Shown here one piece after another: positions 10,701 to 20,640 of a DNA stretch of 64,000 nucleotides. Position numbers and translations under genes: made by a program. The notes under the pieces were generated by a model, which was given only the letters and a program-made list of their open reading frames with translations, searched no databases and was not told where the DNA came from. The stretch comes from Atriophallophorus winterbourni (taxonomy: Eukaryota > Platyhelminthes > Trematoda > Plagiorchiida > Microphallidae): the NCBI GenBank assembly GCA_013407085.1, contig JACCGJ010010968.1:1-64000 (forward strand). The letters are read 5' to 3'. Numbering within the stretch: position 1 is the stretch's first letter; each line of letters starts with the position of its first letter.

Positions 10701-11316
10701 ATCCGTTTGCCTCATCCATCAAAACATCACGTCGTATGAACTTTTTAAACCCCCAATCTTTGCCTTGGACAAAACGATAAGCACGTTGGCTCTCTGAAAG
10801 GAAAGCGAGCAATAAGGAAAGAGCCCGGCATACCCATTGCCTTAGTCTCTTCACGCTTGGCATTGAGGATCGAGAATTTGAATTTCGCACGGGCTTCACT
10901 CTTCGTACCACAGTTAACAAGAAGCAAATACAGTGACAAATATTCCCGACTCTCTTCGTCCAAACCTTTCGGGTTGATACGTAGGCACCTGGAAGTGAAG
11001 TTCATCGGTCAAGAAAACGTACCATTTCAATTTGTCGTTCGGTCCACATGAGAAAAAAGAGCTTTTTACCACTTCGCCCATCTCTTCTCGGCAAAAACTA
11101 AAATTGCTAATGGTCCACACGTATTTCATTTTGGTTACACGAACCTAGGCGAAAAAGCGGGGTTAATTTGGAGCAGCGCACGCGTACCTGTGTGTGACAC
11201 CAATACTCGGCAACCAGCGGAGGAGCGAAAGAGTCCAGAGGTGGAGGAGAACTGGTGCGACTGACAGTGGCCACTTGCCCGTCGGTGCTGTCCAGGGTGG
11301 CTCTTAACGGATCCAT
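1009..11316 (-). CDS. SPOP: SPOP orthologue, MATH-BTB adaptor of CUL3 ubiquitin ligase (six 5' exons, 3' end outside window)
   Basis: Exons in transcript order: 11316-11188, 11144-11023, 10988-10834, 10793-10666, 7165-6301, 1772-1009. All introns are GT-AG and the summed exon length (2163 nt, 721 codons) stays in frame. Exons 1-4 encode a MATH domain very close to animal SPOP: residues equivalent to human Y87, F102, Y123, K129, W131, F133 and K134 of the substrate groove are all present (here Y104, F120, Y141, K147, W149, F151, K152). Exon 5 begins the BTB domain ([22 protein letters not shown]); exon 6 resumes it ([20 protein letters not shown]) and ends at LLAAADK. Between the halves lie about 420 extra residues. 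The known family role is to bind substrates through MATH and CUL3 through BTB, usually in the nucleus; retention of that role here is inference. About 105 residues (rest of BTB, BACK region, NLS) should lie beyond base 1. Human SPOP is 374 residues. The start is the first Met in frame. Confidence 0.94.
1800..1890 (+). repeat. S repeat, degenerate partial copy
   Basis: It matches the S core: cgtgggc, a cagtcaggtt-cccgggg block, then tagatagatac. It lies about 30 bp from the exon 6 acceptor of SPOP, on the intron side. Confidence 0.55.
2075..2235 (-). mobile_element. RTE 3' UTR relic
   Basis: Reverse-strand homology to the RTE 3' UTR (cttatcataacaagctttcctcg block and flanks). It abuts a plus-strand RTE copy head to head in SPOP intron 5. 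Confidence 0.55.
2236..2851 (+). mobile_element. RTE-type LINE 3' end with C-terminal coding region and (GAT)n tail
   Basis: Bases 2266-2508 encode an open C-terminal segment: [18 protein letters not shown], then [17 protein letters not shown] and [10 protein letters not shown]. This is the usual end of trematode RTE endonuclease-reverse transcriptases. The 3' UTR follows and ends in GATGATGATGATGATG at about 2834-2850. The endonuclease and RT domains are missing by 5' truncation. Confidence 0.85.
3435..3565 (+). repeat. Dispersed repeat P (copy 1)
   Basis: It shares blocks with 50878-51030: gaa-aacttgctctt, gatcacgct-cagcgtg, and gtactg-tgatcgctgtgag. An open stretch after it ([16 protein letters not shown]) hints at a former Cys-rich coding region, but I cannot name the family. 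Confidence 0.5.
3890..4415 (+). repeat. GC-rich segment without ORF, possible LINE 5' UTR
   Basis: This stretch is more GC-rich than its surroundings, lacks a convincing ORF and ends in a purine-rich aagtaagtaaagtaagtac run. Its look suggests a 5' UTR of an RTE-type element, but no second copy is visible in the window, so this is a guess. Confidence 0.3.
5337..5830 (-). pseudogene. Penelope-like element relic: end of RT and GIY-YIG endonuclease
   Basis: Minus-strand reading gives [13 protein letters not shown] and [16 protein letters not shown], then after a frameshift [19 protein letters not shown], then [14 protein letters not shown]. These are the C-terminal hallmarks of Penelope-like retroelements: the end of the RT, then a GIY-YIG nuclease with YIG, an Arg and the late EH-x-GH segment. 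Only about 150 codons survive, with at least one frameshift. It sits in SPOP intron 5. Confidence 0.75.
5885..6120 (+). mobile_element. RTE 3' UTR copy, diverged
   Basis: It follows the RTE 3' UTR order (the gatg-gctctactcgt block, the aggtgcaggtacctcatcc block, ttttaggattttt, catggct, gttaagcactcggta). The tail is decayed. It ends about 180 bp downstream of SPOP exon 5. Confidence 0.7.
6301..7165 (-). CDS. SPOP: SPOP exon 5: BTB start plus first part of the insertion
   Basis: The acceptor is a C-rich tract ending in CACAG just above 7165; the donor GTCAGT starts at 6300 (exit phase 1). The exon continues MATH (VSVVG), enters BTB ([13 protein letters not shown] then TDVTLVVVA), and then leaves homology for about 240 residues. 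That stretch holds a Glu/Asp-rich tract (roughly protein residues 248-310), Ser/Thr/Pro-rich low complexity and, near its end, a CDLC motif. The ATG at 7204 that opens this frame lies in the intron and is not a start. Confidence 0.9.
7740..7865 (+). repeat. S repeat copy
   Basis: It has the ggtatgaaagcacaagc border, the caggcaaagtgccgc block, gagctaagatactgccagg and acccaggcctaaacagatat. The S family is short (up to ~240 bp), non-coding and carries a NATG-type tail at the left end as written. Confidence 0.7.
8335..8550 (+). repeat. S repeat, longer copy
   Basis: It extends past the core into the distal part shared with 18300 and 19360: gactccagc, caatcaatttagcac-gt, ttagctgcacag and gtacgattgcacat. 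Confidence 0.7.
9124..9592 (-). mobile_element. 5'-truncated RTE-type LINE 3' end
   Basis: In sense (minus) orientation it runs from the C-terminal codons through the full 3' UTR to a GATGATGATGATGATAT tail at 9124-9140. It lies in SPOP intron 4, in the same orientation as the gene. Confidence 0.82.
9683..9733 (+). repeat. S repeat, truncated copy
   Basis: A TATGG run, then gcaagcacgagcctgatcc and aggcaaagtg; the rest of the element is absent. Confidence 0.55.
10290..10375 (+). repeat. S repeat, very degenerate
   Basis: Weak match to the S core (gatcca-gcaaaa, gttaggatattgtcaggttg). It lies in SPOP intron 4. Confidence 0.35.
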
Positions 11317-11345
11317 TTCAGCATTTACTAAAACGCGAAACGGTT
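11317..11345 (-). promoter_or_regulatory. Possible splice acceptor just upstream of the SPOP start codon
   Basis: On the minus strand the bases before the ATG read TTTCGCGTTTTAG, then about 15 nt to the start. This could be the 3' splice site of an upstream 5' UTR exon or a spliced-leader acceptor, since trematodes are known to trans-splice. A short upstream ORF (MLKWIR) overlaps the start in another frame. No promoter was identified. Confidence 0.35.
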
Positions 11346-11449
11346 GGTTAGATGGTTATCATGTCGCAGATGACGATTAAAAGAAAAAGAACCACTGAAA
11401 TAGTCCAAAGATGTTAAAAAATCATTGTTTGGAAAGCATTTATAAATCA

Positions 11450-11645
11450 TTATCATGGATCCAGGCAAATTGCCGCAGTCAGAGACTGCGCGCAAGCTAA
11501 GATATTGCCAGCTTGCCCAGACATAAAGAAATAAAAGTGGACGAGAAAATGACCGTGAGTCTCCAGTGTGCTTCTGCAAGCAGCTCAGTACTGTTAGCAC
11601 ATCAAGGGGTTACTGTGCAATCGCACATCGTGCAATGGAAAGCGC
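11450..11645 (+). repeat. S repeat copy
   Basis: Blocks catggatccaggcaaattgcc, cagtcagagactgcgcg, aagctaagatattgccag and gtgagtctccag. It lies just upstream of the SPOP 5' exon. Confidence 0.65.
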
Positions 11646-12039
11646 GATTCGAATAGTTACTGCATGCAGGATTTATCAAGGAACACCGGAATAAGCTCAA
11701 TCGGATTGACGCTTCAGAGTCATACAATCATAAGATCACATTTTATGCAGCGTAAGTGATTGACAATGACAAACTACATGTGGAATCAGATACGTTCAGG
11801 CTGTCAAAGCTTGAGGTACGGCCAGGATAAGAGAAAAAGATGGTCGCAATAAGGCCTTAGCATGATCAGTCTGATAAAATACAAGTGAGCGATAATACCG
11901 TCTGGTTGCTTCAACACTGGCTTTATGAATATTTTCTACAGGTACCGTAGCGTTTATGTGAACCTCTTTATCTGTTTGTATAAAATCATAATTTTGATCC
12001 AGGAAGTTATAGACCATATGTGGGTTAATATATACACAG

Positions 12040-12216
12040 GCACATTGGGGTGAGGTTGCCTACATCTCGAATCAAACATGCATTCAATGACGTGTTGTCA
12101 ACGAGTAAAGAGACATCAGCATGACATCTTACTTGTGGCTTCCACTATCACGTATCATAACAAGCTTTCCTCACTACTTCACTTGTCAGCATTCAAGATT
12201 AAACAAACACTCCAAA
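12040..12216 (-). mobile_element. RTE 3' UTR relic
   Basis: Reverse-strand RTE 3' UTR blocks (tacatctcgaat-aaacatgc, gacatcagcatgaca, atcataacaagctttcctc, aaacaaacactccaa) with no tail left. Confidence 0.6.
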
Positions 12217-13401
12217 AAGCTGTCTACACCACCAAATAACACGAGTTTGTGACTTGCCACTAAGGGTAAAAGCCACTTCGAATTCTGATATCTTGAACTC
12301 AAACCTAGGAGACGGGATGCCCCAAAGAAAAAGATCGCACAACATCCACAAGAGAGTGTATGATGCGAATGCTGTCACGACAAGTCCAAACAACCGTATG
12401 AATATCGAGTGCACTTGTTACACCACTCTCCACCCGATAAAAGAACTAGCCAGACAAACAACGCTTTACATTACCGCATTACCCCACAGCCGAGCAGATT
12501 AACATTAGGAGAATGATCAAATCGTCATAAAAGATTGAGTTGGTAATCACAAAACCTACTTGGCGCACACAGCATACGTGAGTTCTTGATTGGCATACAA
12601 GATAGCGGACTTCACAATCTAATCACGGCATTCAAAACTTTAATAGTACGTAGAAAATGACAGATTTGAGAGGAGCAATTTGGGTTCCCTCCGGGTTTGC
12701 CAGTTGTACTAACTAACGACTACTGTCTGCATGCAACCCGAAAAGGTGGTTCACTCGATAAATCAAAATGCCTTGGATGATACTTTGCAGTACAAATGTA
12801 TTTAAAAGTCAGCTACGAACTTCACGGTCGACAGTATTTAGATGTTATGGTCAACCGTTGTGGCACAAATGCACACTACCGGCCGTGATAATCTAGTGAT
12901 CAGGACACTGTTGTTTCTGGGACGCTTGATTGCTCAATTGTTTTTAAATCTCGTGATCGAAGCCATTGCAATGCATTGTAAAAAAATCTCGGCTGTCCAT
13001 TTAGGATATTCTGCTGCTTTAGAAAAGGTTTTGATCACAAAAAGTTGCTTCGAACGTTTTCAGCCTACAAACCTTCTTTGATGATGCCCACCAGATTACT
13101 TATGGTAGCCATTCAACACAAAATTTCCGACACGAAACCAACATTCATCTCCAACAATTCAAAACTATACCCTGTTTGCAATGCCTTTGCTCTTGTTTAT
13201 TCGGCATTTTAACGCCTTGTGAAACATCTTGTTCACATACTTAATTATTGAATGGAAGTTGAACGTATGGTATGCTGGTAGAATTTATCGTAGTCTCAGT
13301 TGAATAAGAATGACCTTAAAATAATGAGATGGTTCAGTACATTTAGAACATACTGCACTACAATGAGCGTAACCTCAATCCACCTGAGTCATAGATACCA
13401 G

Positions 13402-13515
13402 AAAAGTATGTATGTATGAATGCACAAGCCTGATCCAGGCAAAGTGCCGCACAGTTAGACTGCACGTGGGCTAAGATACTGTCAGGGTGCCCGATACTAG
13501 ACAGTTCTGAGAAAG
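13402..13515 (+). repeat. S repeat copy with TATG tail
   Basis: GTATGTATGTATG tail, then cacaagcctgatccaggc, aaagtgccgcacagt, gcacgtgggctaagatactg and tcagg. Confidence 0.75.
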
Positions 13516-13804
13516 GAAATAGGAAAGTAAATATGAATGGGTTTGATCGATATGTAATCCATCGAACTTTGCCTTGCAGATAAGGCAATATACGACATTG
13601 TGTAAACTGAAACATGTTACAACTCATGCTTACTCACAAACATTTTCTAGCAACACCCCTAGAGCAGTTAACACGTTGCATCATCTGCCCTAAAGCTTTT
13701 TGTTCGTTAAGGAATATTGGACATTACCATAAGTACGGTTATCTGTGTACTTCATTGACACGATGAGCAATGCTATGTAGTGCTATTCAGAGCCAATCAT
13801 AACA

Positions 13805-13910
13805 GTATATATGTATGTATGCAAGCACAGCCCTGATCCAGGGAAAGTACCGCACAGTCAGAGACTGCACGTGTGCTAAGATACTGTCAGGCTGCCCATC
13901 ACAGAAACAC
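13805..13910 (+). repeat. S repeat copy with TATG tail
   Basis: ATGTATGTATG tail, then the S core through ctgtcaggctgccc. Confidence 0.72.
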
Positions 13911-14229
13911 CAATGCGTCGAAGTCAACCAATGAAATGCTTTGTGTATCAAGGTATTTTAGGCAAGGGTTCACTTTGAGGGCCCCAAAGATAACAGCTGA
14001 TCACATCACATGAATTCTAAAGCATATGACAATTTGCGCCGATGATCATACCACTAGCAAATACCGTTACTGCAGCATAGACCGCCAAGAAACTGTGAAC
14101 AACAGGTAAAATCATGGAATCAACAATTTTAGCTCTTACTTCATATTGCACGCAAATGATTGAGACAACTAATTTTTCAGCTTAGCTTAATTTTTGGTAG
14201 CACATCAGCAGTTGGATCATGTAGGCTAA

Positions 14230-15676
14230 CAAGAAACATTTCATCTACTTGATTTTGTTCGCTTCCCCAAACTGGATATGGTGTGGGTGCTGTAATTCTT
14301 CACAAGTTTCCAGATGGAAGCGAGAAGACGATCATGCATGCTTCACGATCATTGACTCCATCCGAACGCAACTATAGTCAAATTGAAAAAGAAGCATTAG
14401 CTCTCATCTACGCAGTCAAACGATCAACAAGTTGATCTATGGCCGTCACATTACGTTGCTAACCGACCAAAAAACCTTTGATTTTGATATGTGGCTCGGA
14501 AAAGGTATACCAGCACATTCTGCAAATCGGTTACAACGACGGTCTCTAACATTATTGTGATACGATTTTGATATACAATATCGCCGTTCCGACGATTTTG
14601 GTCAAGTGGATGTCCTGTCCCTCCTAATCCCGGTTCGAGATCAACCCGAAGATGCAGTCATTGCATGGGTTTCCATCGAGGAAGCTATGCAGCGACAAAT
14701 CGACGACGCAGTGAGGGGATTTCCTGTCAAAGCTGAAGACATTAAACAATGTACGCAAACAGATTAAGTTTAATTGCAAATAATCGCCCATACACATATT
14801 GGTTGGCAGAAATAAACGCCTGCTAGAGAACTCTAGCGATTCTACTAAAGACGTGAATCCCTTTAAATTATTGACAATTGTCTAATGTTCAATGTGCGCG
14901 TTGTTGTTCCAACGTATCTACGCAACAGTGTCTTCGACAGTTTCACAACGGGCACCCAAGCATTCAATGCATGAAGGTGATCGCTCGCAGTTTCATTTAT
15001 TGGGCTGGTATGGACGTCAAGTCATGCCGTCAATTTCAGCAGGCAGCCAAGATGCTTAACCGTGTAAAAATTGCAACACGGGCCAGGCCGATCGCTTCGT
15101 CAAAAGATTTAATCGTGCACTTTTAAAATCGCGTGGGAAGCAGACATCCGCCGATAGTCTACAACGTGTTCTGCTGGTTTACAGAACTAAACCGAAAGAT
15201 GCGTCGCCCAGCCGCAAAACACCCACCGCAGCACTCATGGACAGAAAGCTACGTACATTGAACGATGCAACGCTGCCTAAGTCAACCAAAATTGGCGCTC
15301 AATCAGAATCAACAGTTGTGCTTCGAACCAGGAATTGCTGTCCACGTACGAGACTACAAAACATCAAGTCCACAGTTAATTAATGGTAACATGTGTAAAG
15401 TTCGATGTCAAAGTTGGAAAAGATGTCGTGACACGACACAAAAATCAGTTACGCTTGAGATCCGCCACCTCCGATACGCTCGTCCAGATCCGCATACCAC
15501 AGGATATACTGTATGAAACATTCAAACTTCCAGCACAAGGAGAATATATCACGACTGAAAAACCGGATGACCGAACTCTGCAACCACGTCGCTGGGTAAC
15601 CAGAAAGTGCAAACCTGTGAAACCGTTGCAGGTCAATCCACGCAAGTTCCGGCATTGAGAATCTCAAACAGGGAGG
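14230..15676 (+). pseudogene. Ty3/gypsy pol relic (RNase H, integrase zinc finger, integrase C-terminus)
   Basis: At 14271-14430 a decayed frame reads [16 protein letters not shown] and [16 protein letters not shown], which is the RNase H domain. At 14640-14760, QRQIDDAVRGFPVKAEDI is the RNase H-integrase spacer. At 14935-15060, LRQFHNGHPSIQCMKVIA then IYWAGMD and VKSC is the HHCC zinc finger of integrase. From about 15080 the reading jumps to ADRFVKRFNRALLKSRG, which belongs after the catalytic core, so the core has been deleted. The C-terminal tail continues to 15656. Several stops and frameshifts make it non-functional. It lies directly 5' of a 3' LTR. Confidence 0.85.
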
Positions 15677-15968
15677 TGTTGAGGAAATGTTATTATTTAT
15701 AACCTTTGAATTCATGATTCTGATTGGTCTATTTGTCGGCCATATTGTGTTTCGCCAGAAACAGTGTATAAATAAAGACAAACCGCAGCCTAATCTGCCT
15801 TTTGGTCAGAGACGGTAAAGCTCTTTGCCCGAAAGGTCTGCCTTTGTTCTTGCTACGTGTAATGTTGGGTTTAGTTAGTCAATAGTAACTAATAATAACT
15901 AATAAAAGTTTTTAGTATTAAGCACTTGGGTAATTATTAGTTGAGTTCTGCTCTGGTATAATACAACA
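15677..15968 (+). repeat. 3' LTR of the Ty3/gypsy relic
   Basis: It begins TGTTG and ends CAACA (a 5 bp inverted terminus) and is preceded by a purine tract (GGGAGG) at 15671-15676 suited to plus-strand priming. It holds a TATAAATA box at 15767-15774 and an AATAAA at 15901. Length is 292 bp. No matching 5' LTR was seen. Confidence 0.8.
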
Positions 15969-16165
15969 GCATGTATGTATGCATGGATGTATTTATGTAT
16001 GCATGTATGACATCACAAGCCTGATACATGCAAAGTGCCGCACAGTCGAAGACTGGCTAAGATAATGCCAGGTTGTCCAAGCCTAGACAGAGATAGAAAA
16101 GCGAAATAGAAATAGCAGTGAGACTCCAGCGTGTTTTCGCATAGACCCTGCCAGGTCGGAAGCCA
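15969..16165 (+). repeat. S repeat copy with long TATG tail
   Basis: The tail at 15969-16008 is a mixed TATG/CATG run. The core follows (cacaagcctgata, aaagtgccgcacagtc, ctaagataatgccagg) to gtgagactccagcgtg. It starts immediately after the LTR. Confidence 0.7.
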
Positions 16166-16259
16166 GCTTACTTCTCTTGAATCTGTGATTTCATGTGCGA
16201 TATTAATCTTTGAAGACATATGGACGCTAGTAATCTCGTGATGATGGGAGTGAGACTTA

Positions 16260-17830
16260 TCCTACTGTGATTAAAGCAGGAACTTCACACATCTTTTGAA
16301 TACCGGTATAATAACCGCTTCTTTCCAACTCTTAGGGATGGATTCTGAAAACCACACTTTACGAAGGAGGTGATGTGTGTGTGATGTGAAAGCACAAGCC
16401 TGATCCAGGCAAAGTGCCGTACAGTCAGAGACTGCACGTGGGATAAGATACTGTCAGGAAGGAGGTAAAAAATATACTGATTAGGTTTGGCCGCTTTTCT
16501 TGAACAAAACAGGGGGTATGGCATCGGAACCAGCGGCCTTGTATTCGATACATGCTATTATTTCAAAACCACTAAGAGGATATTGGCTAACGGGGCAAGG
16601 ATCACAATGCGTCAAATAAGGCAATGAATCCGCTGCAGTTGGCCAGCTAAATTGTTCTTGAAAATTTTTGGCCCAACGTGAGAGTCTGCGATTCTTATTA
16701 GCGATAAGGGTACTATCTGATTCAACTATAGTCGTGCTCATACCTTTGTTCTTAGGACTCGTGGACAAAATAAGTTGAAGCAGTTTGCGGACCTCGACAG
16801 TATAATTTGCTACTTCCATTTTTCGACCTTATTTAGTCACCACTTTTTTCTATCTAGTGTGAAGCTAAGTTTAAGTATATTTCTGATGCGTCTGCACTCT
16901 ATATTGTGTTCAGAATTGGAAGGTATTTGGCGACGCTAGTAAATAATTTGAATAGAGCGCTGCTGCTTGGGCAGTCCATTAGGCTGTTATCACGGTGTCC
17001 CTCATAATCTCTGCAATCGTGTTTCACCTGTAATCCGCCGTTGAACACAGGGCAACAGCGAGTTAGTTACTCATGGTAGTCTTATTAATTTTTGAACTGC
17101 AAGTTGAGTGAATTTTTCGACCGCAATGCGCTTCTTATTCGAAAGCTTCGCACCGCAGAACTTTAACGAAAGCATGATCTAGATCTAGGCAGGTATTCCA
17201 AAAGAGAAGGCAGTTTTCAATGCAACCTCTCAAATGAACACTTATGGTAATATGGCCGAATTGTGCCGAAGGTTGATTTCCATCAGGTGAGCACCATATG
17301 GCACATTGACACCTTTTAAGGCGAAAGGAAGTACTGTTAATTATTAATAAAGATTGTGCACGGAAATGTATGAACCGTTTGCCATTAACCGTGAATTAGC
17401 ATTAAAGACTGATCACACCATCTAATTGTGATTCAGACATATCTAAGTGACCCAGTCTGGCACTCATACCTCTTGTTAAAAGAGCAATATAGGAGATTTT
17501 TGCACGTCGCAAAAGAACGTATAGATCGTCGAAGGCGTTTTTCTCGTCGTCGGAATTGATAATAATCGAGGCGTAAGCTGCTAAGATAAACAAGCACCTC
17601 TGATTAGGAAATTTTGAGTTGGGTGTATTATTCGTGGCTAGTCTAACTATGCACATTCTGTTATTGCAAAAGATCCATTCAATTAGACAGGATTCAGCGC
17701 ATGAATTTAGCACTATATCAACGCCTGCCTGTCCTGAAATGGCAGCTTCAGAATCACCCAAGCAGCAGCAAAAAGTAGCGAGTCAAAAGGTTTGGTTGAG
17801 TAAGTTTTGTAATTACAGACGTATTATATA
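16260..17830 (-). pseudogene. RTE-type LINE fragment: endonuclease and start of reverse transcriptase
   Basis: 17761-17402 reads FPNQRCLFILAAYASI then LYVLLRRAKI, matching the AP-type endonuclease of RTE proteins. Downstream (lower coordinates) come STSFRLKRCQCAIW, QFGHITISVHLRGCIE and LFWNTCLDLDHAFVK. Then 16819-16481 gives LSRWAKNFQEQFSWP and KAAGSDAIPPVLFK, and past an S insertion LLRKVWFSESIPKSWKEAV (about 16370-16290), the first RT blocks. Stops and frameshifts are frequent. The catalytic RT core is missing. Confidence 0.8.
16378..16472 (+). repeat. S repeat inserted inside the RTE fragment
   Basis: The core reads gaaagcacaagcctgatcc, aggcaaagtgccgtacagt, gactgcacgtggg, ataagatactgtcagg. 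It interrupts the RTE reading between the DAIPP and SIPKSWKEA blocks, so S was active after this RTE copy inserted. Confidence 0.75.
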
Positions 17831-18299
17831 AGCGCGTTTCTAATAGACAACAAACATCAACAGTTAAACTATCTAAGGTAAGAGTGAATGGAGATTACTG
17901 GTCTATCTGTCTGAGGGTTCTGATATTCAGTGCTCAGCTGTGAGCAGAGGTCCATGGCTTCAAAATGTTATCTGTAAATTCGCGAATAGGGGATGTTCCA
18001 GAATGTTCAGTGCGGTCATTTCAAAGGCAGGGATTTACAGAAGAAGAGTTATTATTAATGGAAAGGGAATGGCCAGAAACAGTTTGAAGAGTATGACCAA
18101 CAGAAGATTGTTTTCGTCTACACGCCCTGCTGTATGCAGCAGACAATACGACCCTGTTTATCGTGCGTGACAGATGAGGCACGATGAAGTTGTTTTTTGT
18201 AGTTATACTCATGATTGTATGCGGGTTAGGACAGTAGAAGAGGAGAACAATTAGGCTTCCCGACTAAAGCCTCTTGCTAAAAAGCCTAACTCGCAAGGC

Positions 18300-18520
18300 A
18301 GCGGATTGGCATGGCATGGTATGAAACCACAAGCCTGATACAGGCAAAGTTCAGCACAATTGCAGACTAAACGTGGGCGAAGATACAATCAGGTTGCCCA
18401 GGCCGAGACAAATATGAGAAAAATAGAGATGGTAGTGAGACTCCAGCGTGATTCAGCATGCAGCCCAATCAATTTACCACAGCACAGAAGTACTGCACGA
18501 TTGCATATCAGTTCAGCGGA
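18300..18520 (+). repeat. S repeat, longer copy
   Basis: The core plus the distal part (gtgagactccagcgtg, caatcaattta-cacagca, gtactgcacgattgcatat). Confidence 0.7.
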
Positions 18521-18814
18521 TTGGGTTGCGACTGTGTTCATCTAACCTCTACCAATTGACCTGCTAAAAGTTTCTTTGAAGTACCATCCAGTATAGCACA
18601 ATGGGTTATGGAGGTGCAAAAACTACTGCACCACGTTAAGGTCTAGACTCAGCGCGCTCCTTTATAGTTCAAAACCTGGTCTATCGGAGTAGATGTCCGT
18701 CAGATTGCTGTTTTTGACACATATTCATCATAACGGACGTTCAATCATGCAATACTTCTTCCTTATGCAGCTTACACTGTGCTGAATTGCCACCGGTACT
18801 AAGCTGCATGTAAA

Positions 18815-18940
18815 ACACGCAGAAGTTTCACTTCTATTTCCCTATTCTTATATCTCTTTAGGCCTAGGAAACTTGACAGTATATTAGCCCACGTGCCGTT
18901 TATGACAGTGCCTGGATCTGGTTTGTGATTCTCTACATCA
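18815..18940 (-). repeat. S repeat, reverse orientation
   Basis: Reverse complement of the S core (tctttaggcctagg, aacttgacagtat, attagcccacgtgc, gtgcctggatctgg). It lies in a region with no host gene. Confidence 0.65.
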
Positions 18941-19084
18941 TATATACATGCACCAGAGACAGCATTAAACTGGTGACTCATACCGAAATCCTAATACCCA
19001 TTCATACTTGACGAAATAAAATCAAAATGATACTGAATGGAGGGGCTTGAAGTGTTGCGGGATCTATGGAGGAATAAGCACAAA

Positions 19085-19215
19085 CAAAATGAGATATAGT
19101 AAATGAGCATAGAAGAATATGTACAAACAAACTGGAATGCAATGCATACATCTCGAATAAAACACGTAATCAACGGAGTTCGGTGGAAGAGGAAAATGAC
19201 TGGATGTTCTGTTTG
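19085..19215 (-). mobile_element. RTE 3' UTR relic
   Basis: Weak reverse-strand match (gaataagcacaaacaaa, acaaacaaactgg, tacatctcgaataaaacac). No tail or coding part remains. Confidence 0.4.
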
Positions 19216-19289
19216 AGAACCTTTGATTGCGTATGATTGCTCATAGACGGTGGCAGAATCGCGTTGATAATATACATGTTTGCGACCGA

Positions 19290-19645
19290 ATTGGCATAGA
19301 CTGCATGTGGGATAAGATTTTGTCGGATTGCCCAAGTCTAGACGGATGTGTAAGTATCAAATAACAAGCCTGATTAACACAAAGTGCTGCATAGTCGCAT
19401 ACTGCACGTGGGCAAAAATATTGTCAGGTTTCCCAGGACTAGACAGGTATAATAAATTAATTTCAAGACTTAAAATGGTAGTAAGACTCCAGCGTGTTTC
19501 CGCAGGCAGCTAAGTACCACTGACAAAACAATTTAGCACGGTATTAGCTGCGCAGTACAGAAGTACTACACCATAACACAACCGCACAGATATAAGGGGT
19601 ATAAGAAATGGCAGTGACTCCAGCGTGTTTTTGCACCCATTTCGT
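19290..19645 (+). repeat. S repeats, two or three overlapping partial copies
   Basis: S core pieces start at about 19294 and 19355, the second with the distal part to 19590. A further gactccagcgtg end is at about 19614-19635. They abut the integrase relic. Confidence 0.6.
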
Positions 19646-19659
19646 CATTTCCGGTACCT

Positions 19660-20640
19660 ACTCTAAGGTCGTAACTTCACGGTTTACACCGATCACAAAC
19701 GTTCACTTGTATCCCGTCGGTCAATTAGCTGTCTCTAGCGGTTGCTTCTATATATTGACCAGCGTCGACCGTTTTACTCGTTGGCCATTGGTTGTAGCCA
19801 TACCGGATATCAGTGCAGAAACAGTTGCGAAGGCTTTCGTTCAACATTAGATCAGCAACTTTGGTGTACCAAACACCATTACCACTTACAGAGGTTCCCA
19901 ATTTCAGTCAACGCTTTTTCGGGAAGCACAGACTGTAGCCTACTACCCTTCAAAAAACGGCTTAGTCAAGAGATTTCACCGGCAACTCAAAGCGCAATCA
20001 TGATTCACGGAATTTCAGAGCGTTAGTCAGATACATTGCCCTTGATACTTCTTGGTATTCGTACCAACGTGAAAGAAGACGGTTTATTCAGCTGCTGAAA
20101 TGGTGTACAAGAGTACGCTCAACCTACCTGGCGAATTCCTGACATCTTCCGATTAACCATTTGATCTTACAGCTGCACAATATGTCAGTCGCCTTCACAG
20201 CTTTGTTAAATCATTACGAGCTATCCCAGCCGACTTGTCCACCTACGACTTTGTGCTTGCCGACTGACTTGCTGACTGGTCCGTACAAGGTGCTCAGCAG
20301 GTATCCCAAGTACTTCGTTATTGACCGGAATGGATCACAAGAAACGGTCAGTGTCGATCGTTTAAAAGTCGCCTACGTAGAATCCACAGCGGAAGCGGAC
20401 GAAAATCACCGAAAAGTTACCCCACAGAAGTCAAACCGAGACGAATACGTTTCTTCGCCCACTTCACCTGAAGCCACACGCACCGCTAATTCCCCTATTA
20501 ACCCCCCATTACCTTGGTGTCTCAAACTACCCGACCCCAACAGACAAACACCTTCTGGCCATAGGGTCAACTTTCCCTCAAAGTTTGATGATTTCACAAA
20601 CCTAATGCTTTCTTCGAGCCTTTATTTTGTTCCCGACGCT
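19660..20640 (+). pseudogene. Ty3/gypsy relic: integrase core and C-terminal domain
   Basis: The frame gives FYILTSVDRFTRWPLVVAIP and AETVAKAFVQH, then FGVPNTITTYRGSQFQS, the integrase catalytic core. The Asp expected before RGSQF is Tyr here, so one DDE residue is lost. After stops it continues AAEMVYKSTLNLPGEF, TGPYKVLSRYPKYFVIDRNG and QETVSVDRLKVAYVE, the integrase C-terminal module, ending near HRVNFPSKFDD at about 20600. It is a separate insertion from 14230-15968. No LTR was recognised beside it. Confidence 0.82.

Larger units (their letters stand above)
6121..11187 (-). other. SPOP intron remainder: 7166-10665 outside the repeats listed
   Basis: Intron 4 (7166-10665) holds two full S copies, further S fragments and one RTE. 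Stretches 7205-7739, 7866-8334, 8551-9123, 9734-10289 and 10376-10665 show nothing I recognise. Short introns 11145-11187, 10989-11022 and 10794-10833 contain only splice signals. Confidence 0.6.
11646..14229. other. Intergenic region with no recognised gene
   Basis: Apart from an RTE relic (12040) and S copies (13402, 13805) I see nothing. ORFs up to about 90 residues (for example 12842-13081) lack any motif. Confidence 0.5.
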
